64,000 nucleotides of DNA from Jeongeupia wiesaeckerbachi (GCF_050916355.1 NZ_CP136946.1:3472001-3536000); one strand, 5' to 3'; shown: positions 44,624 through 53,486, counted from the first letter of the stretch. Made by a program: numbers and translations. Notes: a model not told the origin generated them from the letters alone.

Positions 44624-45832
44624 TTGCCTAAACGCATCTCCCCCCTGCTTGCCGAGATCGCCCCATCTGCCACCTATGCGCTATTCGATATGGTGCAGTC
44701 GCTGCGCGCCCGCGGTATTTCCTTGCTTGACCTGGGTGGCGGCGAGCCCGATTTCGCCACGCCCGCCCATATCTCGACAGCCGCAAGCACGGCCATCGAC
44801 GACGGCTGGACGCACTACACACCCAGCCGCGGCATTCCCGCACTGCTGGACGCGATCGCCGGCAAGCTGGCCCTCGACAACCACGTCGTCATCGATCCGC
44901 AAACCCAGGTCGTGGTCACGCCGTCGGCCAAACACGCGCTGTTTGTCGCACTGATGACGGTGCTCGGGCCCGGTGACGAGGTCATCATTCCAACCCCGAG
45001 CTGGGTCAGCTACAAGGCAATGGCTCAGATGATGGGCGCTCAGGCCGTGGAACTGCCGCTCGACGCCAGCAACGGTTTCGCACTCACCGCTGCTGCGCTG
45101 GCGCAAAAGCTGTCGCCGCGCACTCGGGCGATCCTTATCAACTCCCCCAACAACCCCACCGGCCATATGCTCGACGAACACGAGGCCGCGCTGATCGCCG
45201 ACTTTGCCGAACAGCACGGCCTCGTCATCATCGCTGACGAAATCTACGAAAAAATCGCCTACGGCAAGCCGCATATCAGTATCGCCAGCCTGCCCAAGGC
45301 CAGCGATCGCACGCTGACCATCAACGGTTTTTCCAAGGCCTATGCGATGACCGGCTGGCGTCTTGGCTACATCGCCGGCCCTCGCGACCTGATCGACGCG
45401 GCCCTCACCGCAACCCAGCACACCGTCGGGTGCGCCGGTGCCTTTATCCAGCAAGGCGGGCTCGCCGCGCTCACCGGCGATCAGGCACCGATCACCGCCA
45501 TGCGTGAGGCTTATGACCTGCGCCGCAAACGTGTGGTTGACGGGCTGAATGCCATTGATGGCCTGCGCTGCATCGACCCCGACGGCGCCTTCTATGCCTT
45601 CGCCGATATCAGCGGGCTGGGCTTGGGCAGCTCGGCCGAGGTCACGCAATGGCTGCTGCGCGAAGCCGGCGTGGTCGTCACCCCCGGCAGTGCGTTTGGC
45701 GCCGGGGGCGAGGGATACATCCGTCTTTCCTTTGCAACCTCGACCGATGTCGTCACCGCCGCCGTCGAACGCATTCGCACCGCGATCGCCGACACCAAAG
45801 CCCGCCGCTCCAACCCGCTCGTGACCGTCTGA
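44624..45832 (+). CDS. Class I/II PLP-dependent aminotransferase
   Basis: 402 residues, aspartate-aminotransferase fold I. Features: LLDLGGGEPDFATP near the N-terminus, NSPNNPTGHMLDEHE (about 170), DEIYEKIAYG, and the PLP Lys in NGFSKAYAMTGWRLGYIAG (about 237). The start appears to be TTG at 44624, preceded by GAGGAAGA; no in-frame ATG is suitably placed upstream. It would convert the chain-extended 2-oxo acid to an amino acid, or the reverse. Lies 51 bases after the MFS gene. Confidence 0.9.
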   Translation: MPKRISPLLAEIAPSATYALFDMVQSLRARGISLLDLGGGEPDFATPAHISTAASTAIDDGWTHYTPSRGIPALLDAIAGKLALDNHVVIDPQTQVVVTPSAKHALFVALMTVLGPGDEVIIPTPSWVSYKAMAQMMGAQAVELPLDASNGFALTAAALAQKLSPRTRAILINSPNNPTGHMLDEHEAALIADFAEQHGLVIIADEIYEKIAYGKPHISIASLPKASDRTLTINGFSKAYAMTGWRLGYIAGPRDLIDAALTATQHTVGCAGAFIQQGGLAALTGDQAPITAMREAYDLRRKRVVDGLNAIDGLRCIDPDGAFYAFADISGLGLGSSAEVTQWLLREAGVVVTPGSAFGAGGEGYIRLSFATSTDVVTAAVERIRTAIADTKARRSNPLVTV

Positions 45833-45859
45833 GTCCCTAACTTAGCGAATGCACACACC

Positions 45860-47821
45860 ATGACACCGGAACACACAAACACCAACGCACCGCTCCACCG
45901 CATTGCCATTATCGGCAGCGGCCCGCGCGGCCTGGCGGTGATGGAGCGCCTTGCGGCCATCCTGTCCCAGGCGCACACCGACCCCTTGCGCCTGCATATC
46001 CATCTGATCGACGCCAACCAGGTCGGCTGCGGCCGCATCTGGCGCACCGACCAGCCAGACTGGTATCTGATGAACACCGTGGCCGACGAGGTCTCGGCGT
46101 TCTCCGGGACTGCCGACGGCGGCCCCGCACGCCCCGGCGCCGGTCCGTCGCTCGCGCTGTGGTGGCGAGACACCGACCCGGGCACGTATACCGGCCCCAA
46201 CAGTTATGCCTCGCGCGCCCGTTATGGTCGGTATATGCAATTTGTATTCGGCAGCGTTGTAGCAGCACTGCAAGGCCGGGCGCAGCTGCATCAGTTGACC
46301 GACACCGTGCTCGATATCGCCGAGCACCTTGGCGGCTATCGATTGGCGCTGGCGTCTGGCGGTAGCATCGACGCCGATCGCGTGGTCCTGGTGCCAGGGC
46401 ACAGCCAGCCTACGCCCAGCGGGCGCGACAAGGCCTACGCCGACTTTGCCGGCGCGCAGCCGGATCTGCGCTACATCCAGGGCGATTCAGCGGCCGATAT
46501 GCCGCTGGACGATATCCCGCCAGGATCGAACGTTGGCATCATCGGCCTGGGGCTGTCGTTCTACGACGTCATGGCGGCACTGACGCTCGGTCGCGGTGGC
46601 CGCTTTGTCGAGACGGAGGGCGAATTGCACTACCTGCCGTCCGGCCGGGAGCCGGTGCTGCTGGGGGGCTCGCGCAGCAGTATGCTGCTGCTCGCCCGTG
46701 GTCGGAATCAGAAGCACGCCAATTACCGCTATGAACCGGCCATTTTCACCATGGCGCGTGCGCAGTCCATCCGTCAGGCCGGGCCGGTCGACTTCGCCGT
46801 CCAGATCGTTCCCTTGCTGCTGGCCGAAGTGAATCTGGTGTATTACCAGACGTTGATCCGCCAGCAACAGGGTGAAGCACGTGCGGCCGCATTCCGTCGC
46901 GCGGTCGAAGTGCAAGGGCTGGAAAGCGTCGACGCCATCAGATTCTTCGCCGCTGAATACGGCCAAAGCGAAACTGCGCCGGTCGACCTCGACCGCATCG
47001 CCCATCCGTTCGCAGATCGGACGTTCGATCACCCCGATGCCTTTGTCCGCGCATTGCTGGCCGAAATCGACGCCGACCTCGCCCATGCCGAAGAGGGCAA
47101 TGTCGATTCACCGCTCAAGGCTGCCCTCGACGTGATTCGCGACACGCGCGCCATCATTCGCAGTCTGGTCGATTTCGGCGGGCTTGCGCCTGAGTCGCAC
47201 CGGGGTGTTTTCTTCGACTGGTATGTGCCACGCAGCGCCTTCCTGGCGGCAGGGCCTCCCCGGTTCCGGGTCAGGCAAGCGCGCGCACTGATCAAGGCCG
47301 GCGTGCTGCGCATCGTCGGCCCGGCTGTCGAGATCCGTTGCGAGCCCGCCAGCCAGCGCTTTGTACTCGCGTCGCCGCATGTGCAAGGCTCGGCTACGGC
47401 AGTCAGCACGCTGATCGATGCCCGTATCCCGAGCACCAATATCGGCAGCGACAAGGCCCCGCTCACGCAGCAATTGCTGCGCAAAGGCATCTGGACCAGC
47501 TACGTCAATCGCAACGGCGACGCGCCCTTCGACACCGGCGGCGTTGCGGTGTCTGGCTCACCCTATCATCCGCTGGATTCAAATGGCGTCCCCAACCGGC
47601 AACTTTATGTGCTGGGCATCCCGACCGAGCACACCCGCTGGTTCATGCAGGCCGGCAGTAGCCGGCCCGGCTTCTGGACCGATTTCGTGCTTGATGCCGA
47701 CGCTATTGCTCGCGATGCCCTGGCGCCGGTTCTGATCACCGAACCCGTCGCGTACCCGGATGCACCCGAGTCCAAACCGGCCTACCCCAACCAACGTCCA
47801 GTGGCCGTCTGCCCGGCATAA
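45860..47821 (+). CDS. Large FAD/NAD(P)-binding protein
   Basis: 653 residues. The N-terminal Rossmann motif IAIIGSGPRGLAVMERL (about 15) and a second dinucleotide site VGIIGLGLSFYDVMAAL (about 222) are typical of the FAD-NAD(P)-binding (HI0933/YdhS-like) family of uncertain function. VVLVPGHSQPTPSG is the region after the first fold. It is the last gene of the plus-strand operon, so a redox step on the pathway intermediate or an N-oxygenation is plausible. I cannot name the reaction. Confidence 0.8.
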   Translation: MTPEHTNTNAPLHRIAIIGSGPRGLAVMERLAAILSQAHTDPLRLHIHLIDANQVGCGRIWRTDQPDWYLMNTVADEVSAFSGTADGGPARPGAGPSLALWWRDTDPGTYTGPNSYASRARYGRYMQFVFGSVVAALQGRAQLHQLTDTVLDIAEHLGGYRLALASGGSIDADRVVLVPGHSQPTPSGRDKAYADFAGAQPDLRYIQGDSAADMPLDDIPPGSNVGIIGLGLSFYDVMAALTLGRGGRFVETEGELHYLPSGREPVLLGGSRSSMLLLARGRNQKHANYRYEPAIFTMARAQSIRQAGPVDFAVQIVPLLLAEVNLVYYQTLIRQQQGEARAAAFRRAVEVQGLESVDAIRFFAAEYGQSETAPVDLDRIAHPFADRTFDHPDAFVRALLAEIDADLAHAEEGNVDSPLKAALDVIRDTRAIIRSLVDFGGLAPESHRGVFFDWYVPRSAFLAAGPPRFRVRQARALIKAGVLRIVGPAVEIRCEPASQRFVLASPHVQGSATAVSTLIDARIPSTNIGSDKAPLTQQLLRKGIWTSYVNRNGDAPFDTGGVAVSGSPYHPLDSNGVPNRQLYVLGIPTEHTRWFMQAGSSRPGFWTDFVLDADAIARDALAPVLITEPVAYPDAPESKPAYPNQRPVAVCPA

Positions 47822-47997
47822 GACAACATTCACGACGTTCTCTAAACAGCGCGCACCCGCGCAGCAAGTCTCGGCAAGCCAGGCCGGATCGCTTGCCGCG
47901 GGCCGCGTGTCTGTATCGAACAAGCCCGCCCGAGCGTCCGCGTCACGCCCCGTCGCTAGCGGCGTTAGCCAACGGCCCAAGGCAGGCCCAGGCATGT

Positions 47998-48339
47998 TCA
48001 GTCGTCGCGCGTCAGCACTTCCAGTAGCTCGATCTCGAATATCAGGTTCGAATTCGGCTTGATGTGCGCACCGATCTGCCGCTCGCCATAGGCCAGATGC
48101 GCCGGGACGAACAGCTTGCGCTTGCCGCCGACCTTCATCCCCATCATGCCCTGATCCCAGCCCTTGATGACCCGACCGGTGCCGATCACGCACTGGAAGG
48201 GCTGGCCACGATCGTGCGACGAATCGAACTGGGTGCCGTCCTCCAGCCAGCCGGTGTAATGGCTGCGGATCAGTGCGCCCTTGACGGCTTCCTTGCCGGT
48301 GCCGAGCTGCAGGTCTTCGATTTTCAGTTCATTGCTCAT
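47998..48339 (-). CDS. FKBP-type peptidyl-prolyl cis-trans isomerase
   Basis: 113-residue single-domain FKBP, cytoplasmic, a protein-folding helper. Typical sequence: VKGALIRSHYTGWLEDGTQFDSS, FQCVIGTGRVIKGWDQGMMGMKVGGKRKL, and AYGERQIGAHIKPNSNLIFE. The start at 48339 (MSNELKIEDL) fits the family; the frame opens 20 codons earlier. The last 27 codons have a degenerate second copy at 36.7 kb. Confidence 0.93.
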   Translation of the reverse strand: MSNELKIEDLQLGTGKEAVKGALIRSHYTGWLEDGTQFDSSHDRGQPFQCVIGTGRVIKGWDQGMMGMKVGGKRKLFVPAHLAYGERQIGAHIKPNSNLIFEIELLEVLTRDD

Positions 48340-48592
48340 TGCTGGACTCACTTTGTCTTGGCTGTACCCGAGGCGGGTGATTTTACCTCGGCGGCCCACG
48401 TGCGGGTCTCATGGACGCAAGGGCACACGCGCGTCAGCAACCCGGCCACAACGCCGAGGCGGTCAGCGTGAACCGACCGTTGGTCTGCTCACCGCGGCGC
48501 CGTTTTTTGCCATCGATGCGGCGCCACGCCAGCAAGGCTGTGGTTTGGCCCGGTGGTTTGATGGCATCCGCCAGCTTCATGCCGCATCAAAT

Positions 48593-48610
48593 AGCAACCA
48601 AATGGTTGCT
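48593..48610. promoter_or_regulatory. ArsR-family operator 1
   Basis: AGCAACCA-AA-TGGTTGCT, perfect 8-base arms. Upstream copy of two similar palindromes before the SRPBCC-ArsR operon. Confidence 0.72.
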
Positions 48611-48640
48611 ATTTTGGCTTGTGATCGCATACTGCAAGAA

Positions 48641-48656
48641 GCAACCAATTGGTTGC
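48641..48656. promoter_or_regulatory. ArsR-family operator 2
   Basis: GCAACCAATTGGTTGC is a perfect 16-base palindrome, 17 bases before the first SRPBCC start. It shares GCAACCA...TGGTTGC with operator 1. Confidence 0.75.
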
Positions 48657-48672
48657 ACTATGGAGATCCGCC

Positions 48673-49179
48673 ATGCACCACTATCAGCAAAGCCTCGTTC
48701 TGGAAGCGACACCGGCCACCGTTTACGCCGCCCTCACCACGCCCGCAGGCCTGCGCGGCTGGTGGACGCAGGATAGCGATGTCGATACAGCCAGCAACGT
48801 TGGCAGCGAACTGCGCTTCCGCTTCGGGCCGCATTACATGCATATGCGTATCGAGCAGCTGGTGGCGGGACGCGAAGTGCACTGGCTGTGCACCGCAGCG
48901 CACACCGACATCGAGCATTTCACCCGCAAGGACGAATGGGTCGGTACGCAGATCGTGTTCCGCCTTGCCGCCGCCGGTGATGGGCAGACCCGGCTGGATT
49001 TCGAACATATCGGTCTGGTGCCGGAGTTCGAGTGCTACGATTTATGCCGCAACGGCTGGCAGAATTTCCTCACCAGCCTGCAGCTGTACACGGCCACCGG
49101 TACCGGCACCCCTTATCGCCCGGCCGAGGCCCATCCCGCCGTACCCATCGAGCAAGTTGCCGAAAGGACGACCCCATGA
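48673..49179 (+). CDS. SRPBCC (START-like/AHSA1) domain protein
   Basis: 168 residues. SRPBCC ligand-binding fold: VLEATPATVYAALTTPAGLRGWWTQDSDVD at the start and FLTSLQLYTATGTGTPY near the end. The start has GGAG eight bases upstream, directly behind the second palindrome. Ligand unknown. It overlaps the next gene by ATGA. Confidence 0.87.
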   Translation: MHHYQQSLVLEATPATVYAALTTPAGLRGWWTQDSDVDTASNVGSELRFRFGPHYMHMRIEQLVAGREVHWLCTAAHTDIEHFTRKDEWVGTQIVFRLAAAGDGQTRLDFEHIGLVPEFECYDLCRNGWQNFLTSLQLYTATGTGTPYRPAEAHPAVPIEQVAERTTP

Positions 49180-49643
49180 GCACTGTGAGCAATTCGGATC
49201 GCGTCGAACGCCATATCGTCATCAACGCCCCGCGCGAACGCGTCTGGCATGCGCTGTCGCATGCCGAAACCTTCGGCACCTGGTTCGGCGCCAACCTAAA
49301 AGGCCAGTCCTTCGCGCCCGGCCAGCGCACCCGTGGGCCGATCACCATTTCCGGCTTCGAGCACATCCAGTTCGACGTCGTGATCGAACGGATCGAACCG
49401 CAGCAGCTGCTGTCCTATCACTGGCATCCGTACCCGGTCGAACCCAACGTCGATTACGAGCTGGAAACGCCGACCCGCGTGGTATTCACGCTGAAGGACG
49501 CGCCGGAGAACGCCACGCTGCTGACTGTGGTCGAATCCGGCTTCGACAACGTCCCGCCGCACCGCCGGCTCGAAGCCTTCCGGATGAACGATCACGGCTG
49601 GGCGGCACAATTGGAGAACATCGCCCGCTATGCCAGCGCCTAA
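49176..49643 (+). CDS. SRPBCC/AHSA1 family protein
   Basis: 155 residues, second SRPBCC protein: HIVINAPRERVWHALSHAETFGTWFGANLKG and the WTG-like end FRMNDHGWAAQLENIARYA. Coupled by ATGA to the first and overlaps the ArsR gene by 14 bases. Pairs of AHSA1 proteins with an ArsR regulator are common; their function is poorly known. Confidence 0.87.
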   Translation: MSTVSNSDRVERHIVINAPRERVWHALSHAETFGTWFGANLKGQSFAPGQRTRGPITISGFEHIQFDVVIERIEPQQLLSYHWHPYPVEPNVDYELETPTRVVFTLKDAPENATLLTVVESGFDNVPPHRRLEAFRMNDHGWAAQLENIARYASA

Positions 49644-50016
49644 TGCTTCGCCCTCTCCCGCTCTGGCCTCGGCCGACGGGGTATCCGGCGTCATCCATGC
49701 CAGCGACACGCTGGCGCGGGTGTTCGCCGCGCTGGGCGATCCAACCCGGCTGAAACTCGTCGCCGTGCTCTGCGCCGGCGGCGCGTTCTCGATCGCCCAG
49801 CTCACCACCAACACCGACATCAGCCGCCAGGGCGTCACCAAGCACCTGCAGGTGCTGGCCGAGGCCGGTGTGGTGCGCGATGTGAAGCTCGGGCGGGAGC
49901 GCTTGTGGCAGCTGGACCCGGCGCAGATCGAAGCCGCAAGGCAGACGCTGGAAGTGATCGGGCACGAATGGGGCATTGCCCTGCAAAAGCTCAAGCTCTT
50001 TGTCGAAGCGCAGTGA
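49630..50016 (+). CDS. ArsR-family winged-helix regulator
   Basis: 128 residues. Helix-turn-helix region LAALGDPTRLKL-type opening (VFAALGDPTRLKLVAVL) and TNTDISRQGVTKHLQVLAEAGVV. No Cys metal site is seen, so a non-metal ligand or ligand-free repressor. Last gene of the operon; the two GCAACCA palindromes upstream are its likely targets. Confidence 0.88.
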   Translation: MPAPNASPSPALASADGVSGVIHASDTLARVFAALGDPTRLKLVAVLCAGGAFSIAQLTTNTDISRQGVTKHLQVLAEAGVVRDVKLGRERLWQLDPAQIEAARQTLEVIGHEWGIALQKLKLFVEAQ

Positions 50017-50066
50017 TTCGGTACGACTGCAGACGGCTGCGATTCCGCAGTCGAATACTAGAAGCG

Positions 50067-50088
50067 AAAGGCCCTGCTGGGCCTTTTG
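50067..50088 (+). terminator. Terminator after the ArsR operon
   Basis: AAGGCCC / GGGCCTT arms with a 4-base loop and a short T4 run, 50 bases past the ArsR stop. Confidence 0.7.
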
Positions 50089-50207
50089 CCGCCGAGATGG
50101 GACGCCGTATCAACCCTACCCAGCCGATGGGCTGAGCGCAGCGAATACTCCAAGGGTATTAAGAGATTCCCTTCGGCAACACACGTGATTACGGCAAGCC
50201 AGCCGGG

Positions 50208-50600
50208 TTAGCCGCTCTGGGCGCCCCGACGGGCATAGCTCACCGTCAGCAACTCCCACTGATGCCCATCCGGCTCGTTCCAGTAAACATTGCCGTACAC
50301 CGCGCCAATCTGCCGATCCACCGGGCCATTTACCGAGCTGCGATAGGCAATGCCCGCGGCCTTGATGCGGTCGAGGATGGCGTTGAACTCGTCCGGCCCC
50401 ACGCGAAAGCAATAATGCTCGACCGGGAAATCTTCACCGGTTTCAAAGAAGTCGAGCGTCAAGCCTTCGTTGATGTACACCGGCGCGAACGGCCCCAAGC
50501 CCGTCTCCGCCCAAGGTACTCCGAGCAACTCGCCCAGCACCTTGGCCGATGCGGCCTTGTCTCGGCAAGACACGATGAAGTGATCAAGTTCTATCGTCAT
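50208..50600 (-). CDS. VOC/glyoxalase-fold protein
   Basis: 130 residues. VOC features: ELDHFIVSCRDKAASAKVLGELLGVPW, VEHYCFRVGPDEFNAILDRI, and the C-terminal YWNEPDGHQWELLTV with metal-type His and Glu. Start at 50600 has AGGAG. Function and substrate unknown; alone, diverging from the monooxygenase operon. Confidence 0.85.
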   Translation of the reverse strand: MTIELDHFIVSCRDKAASAKVLGELLGVPWAETGLGPFAPVYINEGLTLDFFETGEDFPVEHYCFRVGPDEFNAILDRIKAAGIAYRSSVNGPVDRQIGAVYGNVYWNEPDGHQWELLTVSYARRGAQSG

Positions 50601-50975
50601 CGAGGCGCTCCTGCGTAAACAATCAGCTTGGCACGATTGGCACGCCATTGTGGATTGCGTTGGCTGCCAACCGCCGGTCCCCGGCTGGCGGGCGACTGCT
50701 TCGCCAGTAGCTGATGCAAGGCAAACCGAGACGGCCGGTGCTCCCGCGCTTCCCAAGGGGATTTGCTTCGCGGCACGGCCCTGCGCCGATCGCGGGCCAG
50801 CGCTGAAGCGCCGATTTGGCGGCTGTCGGAGTACGCTCGGCGATGACTGCGTCAGCTCAGCGCACTGGCGTTGCAAAGCCCTCCTCCAAATGATCTCCAG
50901 AATATTTTCTACGTCGCGATCCGTTTCCACCCCGTGGCTCGTCTTTAGTGTGTCCAACACAGAAGGAGACCTGCC
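50601..50975 (+). other. Intergenic stretch between divergent genes
   Basis: 375 bases, GC-rich in the first half. It should contain promoters for the VOC gene and the plus-strand operon. I looked for an ECF41-type element (TGTCACA then CGTC at 16-17 bases) and did not find a convincing one. No gene seen. Confidence 0.4.
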
Positions 50976-51281
50976 ATGGCCGACGATTCCGTCATTTTGA
51001 TCAATCTGCTGAAGGTCCAACCCGGCAAGCAGGATGCGCTGATCGCGCTGTTGAAGCAGAACACCGACACGGTGATCCGCACGCTGCACGGCTGGAAAAC
51101 GACCCGGCTGATCCCGGCGCTGGACGGCGCCAGCGTCGTCATCTATTCCGAGTGGGAGAGCCCCGCCGCCGTCGAGGCAATGCGCAGCGATCCGCGCATG
51201 CAAGCCTATTTCCCGCAGATCATCGCGCTGGCGAGCCTGGAATCGGTCGTGGGCTCGGCGGTGCTGAGCGACAGCTTTTGA
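50976..51281 (+). CDS. Antibiotic biosynthesis monooxygenase (ABM) domain protein
   Basis: 101-residue dimeric alpha/beta-barrel-fold protein: VILINLLKVQPGKQDALIALLKQNTDTVI, then VVIYSEWESPAAVEAM. Strong AAGGAG before ATG. ABM proteins are often cofactor-free quinone-forming oxygenases or heme-related; no substrate can be named. First gene of an operon ending in an ECF sigma factor. Confidence 0.85.
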   Translation: MADDSVILINLLKVQPGKQDALIALLKQNTDTVIRTLHGWKTTRLIPALDGASVVIYSEWESPAAVEAMRSDPRMQAYFPQIIALASLESVVGSAVLSDSF

Positions 51282-51326
51282 CGATGACCGCAAGCAGTCT
51301 CACCCCAGCCACAAAGGAGCACCACC

Positions 51327-51641
51327 ATGGCGCGAATGGTCGTGATTTACCCGACACCAAAGAACGTCGAGGCATTTGATCGGCATTACTTCGACATCCA
51401 CGTGCCGCTCGCCAAAAAGCTGCCGGGCCTGAGGAAGTATGAAGTCAGCGACGGCCGCATTGCCACACCCGCAGGCGCTGCCAACATTCATCGGATCGGC
51501 ACGCTGTACTTCGACGATCTGGCGGCGATCGAAAAGGCGTTTGCCAGCGCGGAGGGCCAAGCGGCTGCGGCGGATCGCCGGCTTTTTGCGCCCGATGATT
51601 CGGGCGTGCAAATGTTCCTTTTCGACGATCGGGAAGTTTGA
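51327..51641 (+). CDS. EthD domain protein
   Basis: 104 residues. EthD pattern MVVIYPTPKNVEAFDRHYFDIHVPLAKKLPGLRKY. Small dimeric barrel-fold like ABM. AAAGGAG before ATG, 45 bases after the ABM gene. Function unknown. Confidence 0.86.
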   Translation: MARMVVIYPTPKNVEAFDRHYFDIHVPLAKKLPGLRKYEVSDGRIATPAGAANIHRIGTLYFDDLAAIEKAFASAEGQAAAADRRLFAPDDSGVQMFLFDDREV

Positions 51642-51735
51642 CCCCATCCCGCGGCTCGCCTCGGCGGGCGGCCGCTCATGCAGCGTATATCGATGATCCA
51701 TGGCGATCATCAAGACAGACGAAGAGGACTCAGCA

Positions 51736-52632
51736 ATGTCAGCAGCAGCTTTTGTTCTGGTCCACGGCGGATGGCACAACCATTCGGCGTGGGACAAAGT
51801 GACGCCCATTCTTGAAGCCAAGGGCTACACGGCGTTGACGCTCGACCTGCCCGGCGCCGGGGTCAATACCATCGCGCCCGCCTCACTCGGTCGCCGCCCA
51901 TTCGACCCGGCAGCGTTCGCCGCCGAACCGTCCCCCGTCGCCGGCGTGACGCAGGAAGCGCGAACGCAGGCGGTCGTCGACCTGGTCAAAAAAGCGGCAG
52001 CACTCAGCGACGGCAAGGTCATCCTGGTCGGACACTCGGCCGGCGGGATGACGATTTCGGCCGTTGCCGAGCAACTGCCGGATCAGCTACTGGCCGTCGT
52101 CTATCTGGCGGCGTTCATGGTGCCGAACGGCATGACCCTGCTGGCGATGCTCCAGCATGAAGCCCTGTCGTCGGCGCTCGCGCCCGGGCTGTTCATCGGC
52201 GATCCCGTCGCCATCGGTGCGACCAGAATCAATCCCGCATCCACCGATCCCGTCTACCGATCGCTGCTCAAAGCGACGTTCTATGCCGACGTGCCGGAGC
52301 CCGAATTCGCGCAGGCAGCGGCGCAACTTCACTATGACGAATCGAACGCCGGCGCCCTGGCGCCATCGGCCATCACGCCCGGCCGGTTTGGCACGGTGCC
52401 GCGCCATTACATCCGCTGCACCCAGGATCGCGCGATTCCCTTGACCGGTCAGGATCACATGATTGCGACGGTTGACGCCGCCATCGGCAGCACAACCACG
52501 GCCCACACACTGGAAAGCAGCCACTCGCCCTTCCTGTCACAAGCGGCCGCGCTGTCCAAGGTGCTCATCGGCATTGCGGCCCAAGCCTTCGCAGAACAAG
52601 AACGCGCCAGCGCGGTGGATCTCAATCCATGA
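51736..52632 (+). CDS. Alpha/beta hydrolase (salicylate-esterase-like)
   Basis: 298 residues. FVLVHGGWHNHSAWDKVTPIL is the oxyanion region, VGHSAGGMTISAVAEQL has the nucleophile Ser, and SSHSPFLSQ the catalytic His; similar overall to plant-type methylesterase family proteins. Start 51736 has GAGGA upstream; the frame opens at 51700. It overlaps the sigma-factor gene by ATGA. Confidence 0.88.
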   Translation: MSAAAFVLVHGGWHNHSAWDKVTPILEAKGYTALTLDLPGAGVNTIAPASLGRRPFDPAAFAAEPSPVAGVTQEARTQAVVDLVKKAAALSDGKVILVGHSAGGMTISAVAEQLPDQLLAVVYLAAFMVPNGMTLLAMLQHEALSSALAPGLFIGDPVAIGATRINPASTDPVYRSLLKATFYADVPEPEFAQAAAQLHYDESNAGALAPSAITPGRFGTVPRHYIRCTQDRAIPLTGQDHMIATVDAAIGSTTTAHTLESSHSPFLSQAAALSKVLIGIAAQAFAEQERASAVDLNP

Positions 52633-53486
52633 ACACGGCCGAATTCGAAGATTGCCTGATCGCGCTGCGGCCGCGCCTGCATCGCTACTGCGCGCGCATG
52701 ACCGGATCGGCGGTCCATGGCGAAGATGTCTTGCAGGACACGCTAGTCAAAGCCCTTGACGCCCAAGCCCAGGGCGCCGTGGTCGACAATGTCGTCGGCT
52801 GGCTGTTTCGCATCGCCCACAACACCAGCCTCGACTTCCTGCGCGAGAGATCGCGGCACACGGTCGTGCCGCTCACCGACGACATCGAAGCCGAGGCCCT
52901 GCCCGAGGCGGAAATCGTCGCGATCGGCTTTCAGACGTTTCTGCGGCTGCCGGAGCTGCAGCGCTGCGCGGTCATCCTCAAGGATGTGCTGGGTCATTCG
53001 GTCGACGAGATCGCCCATATCGCCGATTGCTCGCCGCCCGCCGCCAAATCGGCGCTACAGCGCGGGCGCGCCGCGCTGCGGCAACTCGCGCAAGCGCCCG
53101 ATGATGCCCGACTGCCGCTACTGTCCGATTCAGACCGGCAGAAGATCAGCGCTTATGTCCAGCTGTTTCAGAGCGGCGATTTCGACGCCGTCCGCGCCAT
53201 GCTCGCCGATGACGTGAAGCTTGATCTGGTGAACCGGCTGCAACTGGCCGGGCGCGACAAGATCGGCATGTACTTCACCCGTTATGCCGAAGTGACCAAA
53301 TGGCGCTTCGCCCTCGGCGCGGTCGAAGGGCAGCCGGCCATGCTGGTCTTCGACAGCACCGGGGCTATGGAAAGACCCGCGCATTTTGTGCTGATCGATT
53401 GGGCGGAAGGCCGGATCATCAAGATCCGGGATTTCTTGTTCACGCCCTATGTGCTTGAAGCTACCGACTGGGTGCGGTTGGGCTAA
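52629..53486 (+). CDS. ECF sigma factor with C-terminal SnoaL-like domain (SigJ/ECF41-like)
   Basis: 285 residues. Sigma region 2 (YCARMTGSAVHGEDVLQDTL, LFRIAHNTSLDFLR), region 4 (LPELQRCAVILKDVLGHSVDEIA, then the helix-turn-helix DCSPPAAKSALQRGRAAL), then a SnoaL-type domain (about 180-285) ending VLEATDWVRLG. In this sigma class the C-terminal domain modulates activity without a separate anti-sigma factor. The neighbours (ABM, EthD, hydrolase) are the likely targets and make this a self-regulated redox or detoxification unit. Confidence 0.9.
   Translation: MNTAEFEDCLIALRPRLHRYCARMTGSAVHGEDVLQDTLVKALDAQAQGAVVDNVVGWLFRIAHNTSLDFLRERSRHTVVPLTDDIEAEALPEAEIVAIGFQTFLRLPELQRCAVILKDVLGHSVDEIAHIADCSPPAAKSALQRGRAALRQLAQAPDDARLPLLSDSDRQKISAYVQLFQSGDFDAVRAMLADDVKLDLVNRLQLAGRDKIGMYFTRYAEVTKWRFALGAVEGQPAMLVFDSTGAMERPAHFVLIDWAEGRIIKIRDFLFTPYVLEATDWVRLG

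Noticed and set aside
50601..50975. ECF41-type promoter before the ABM operon
   Set aside because: CGTC occurrences were checked, but no TGTCACA-like -35 lies at 16-17 bases; a TGTCGGA occurs at 19, which is not convincing.
51327..51821. Antisense 173-codon frame over the EthD gene
   Set aside because: Shadow frame of genes with good ribosome-binding sites and family motifs.
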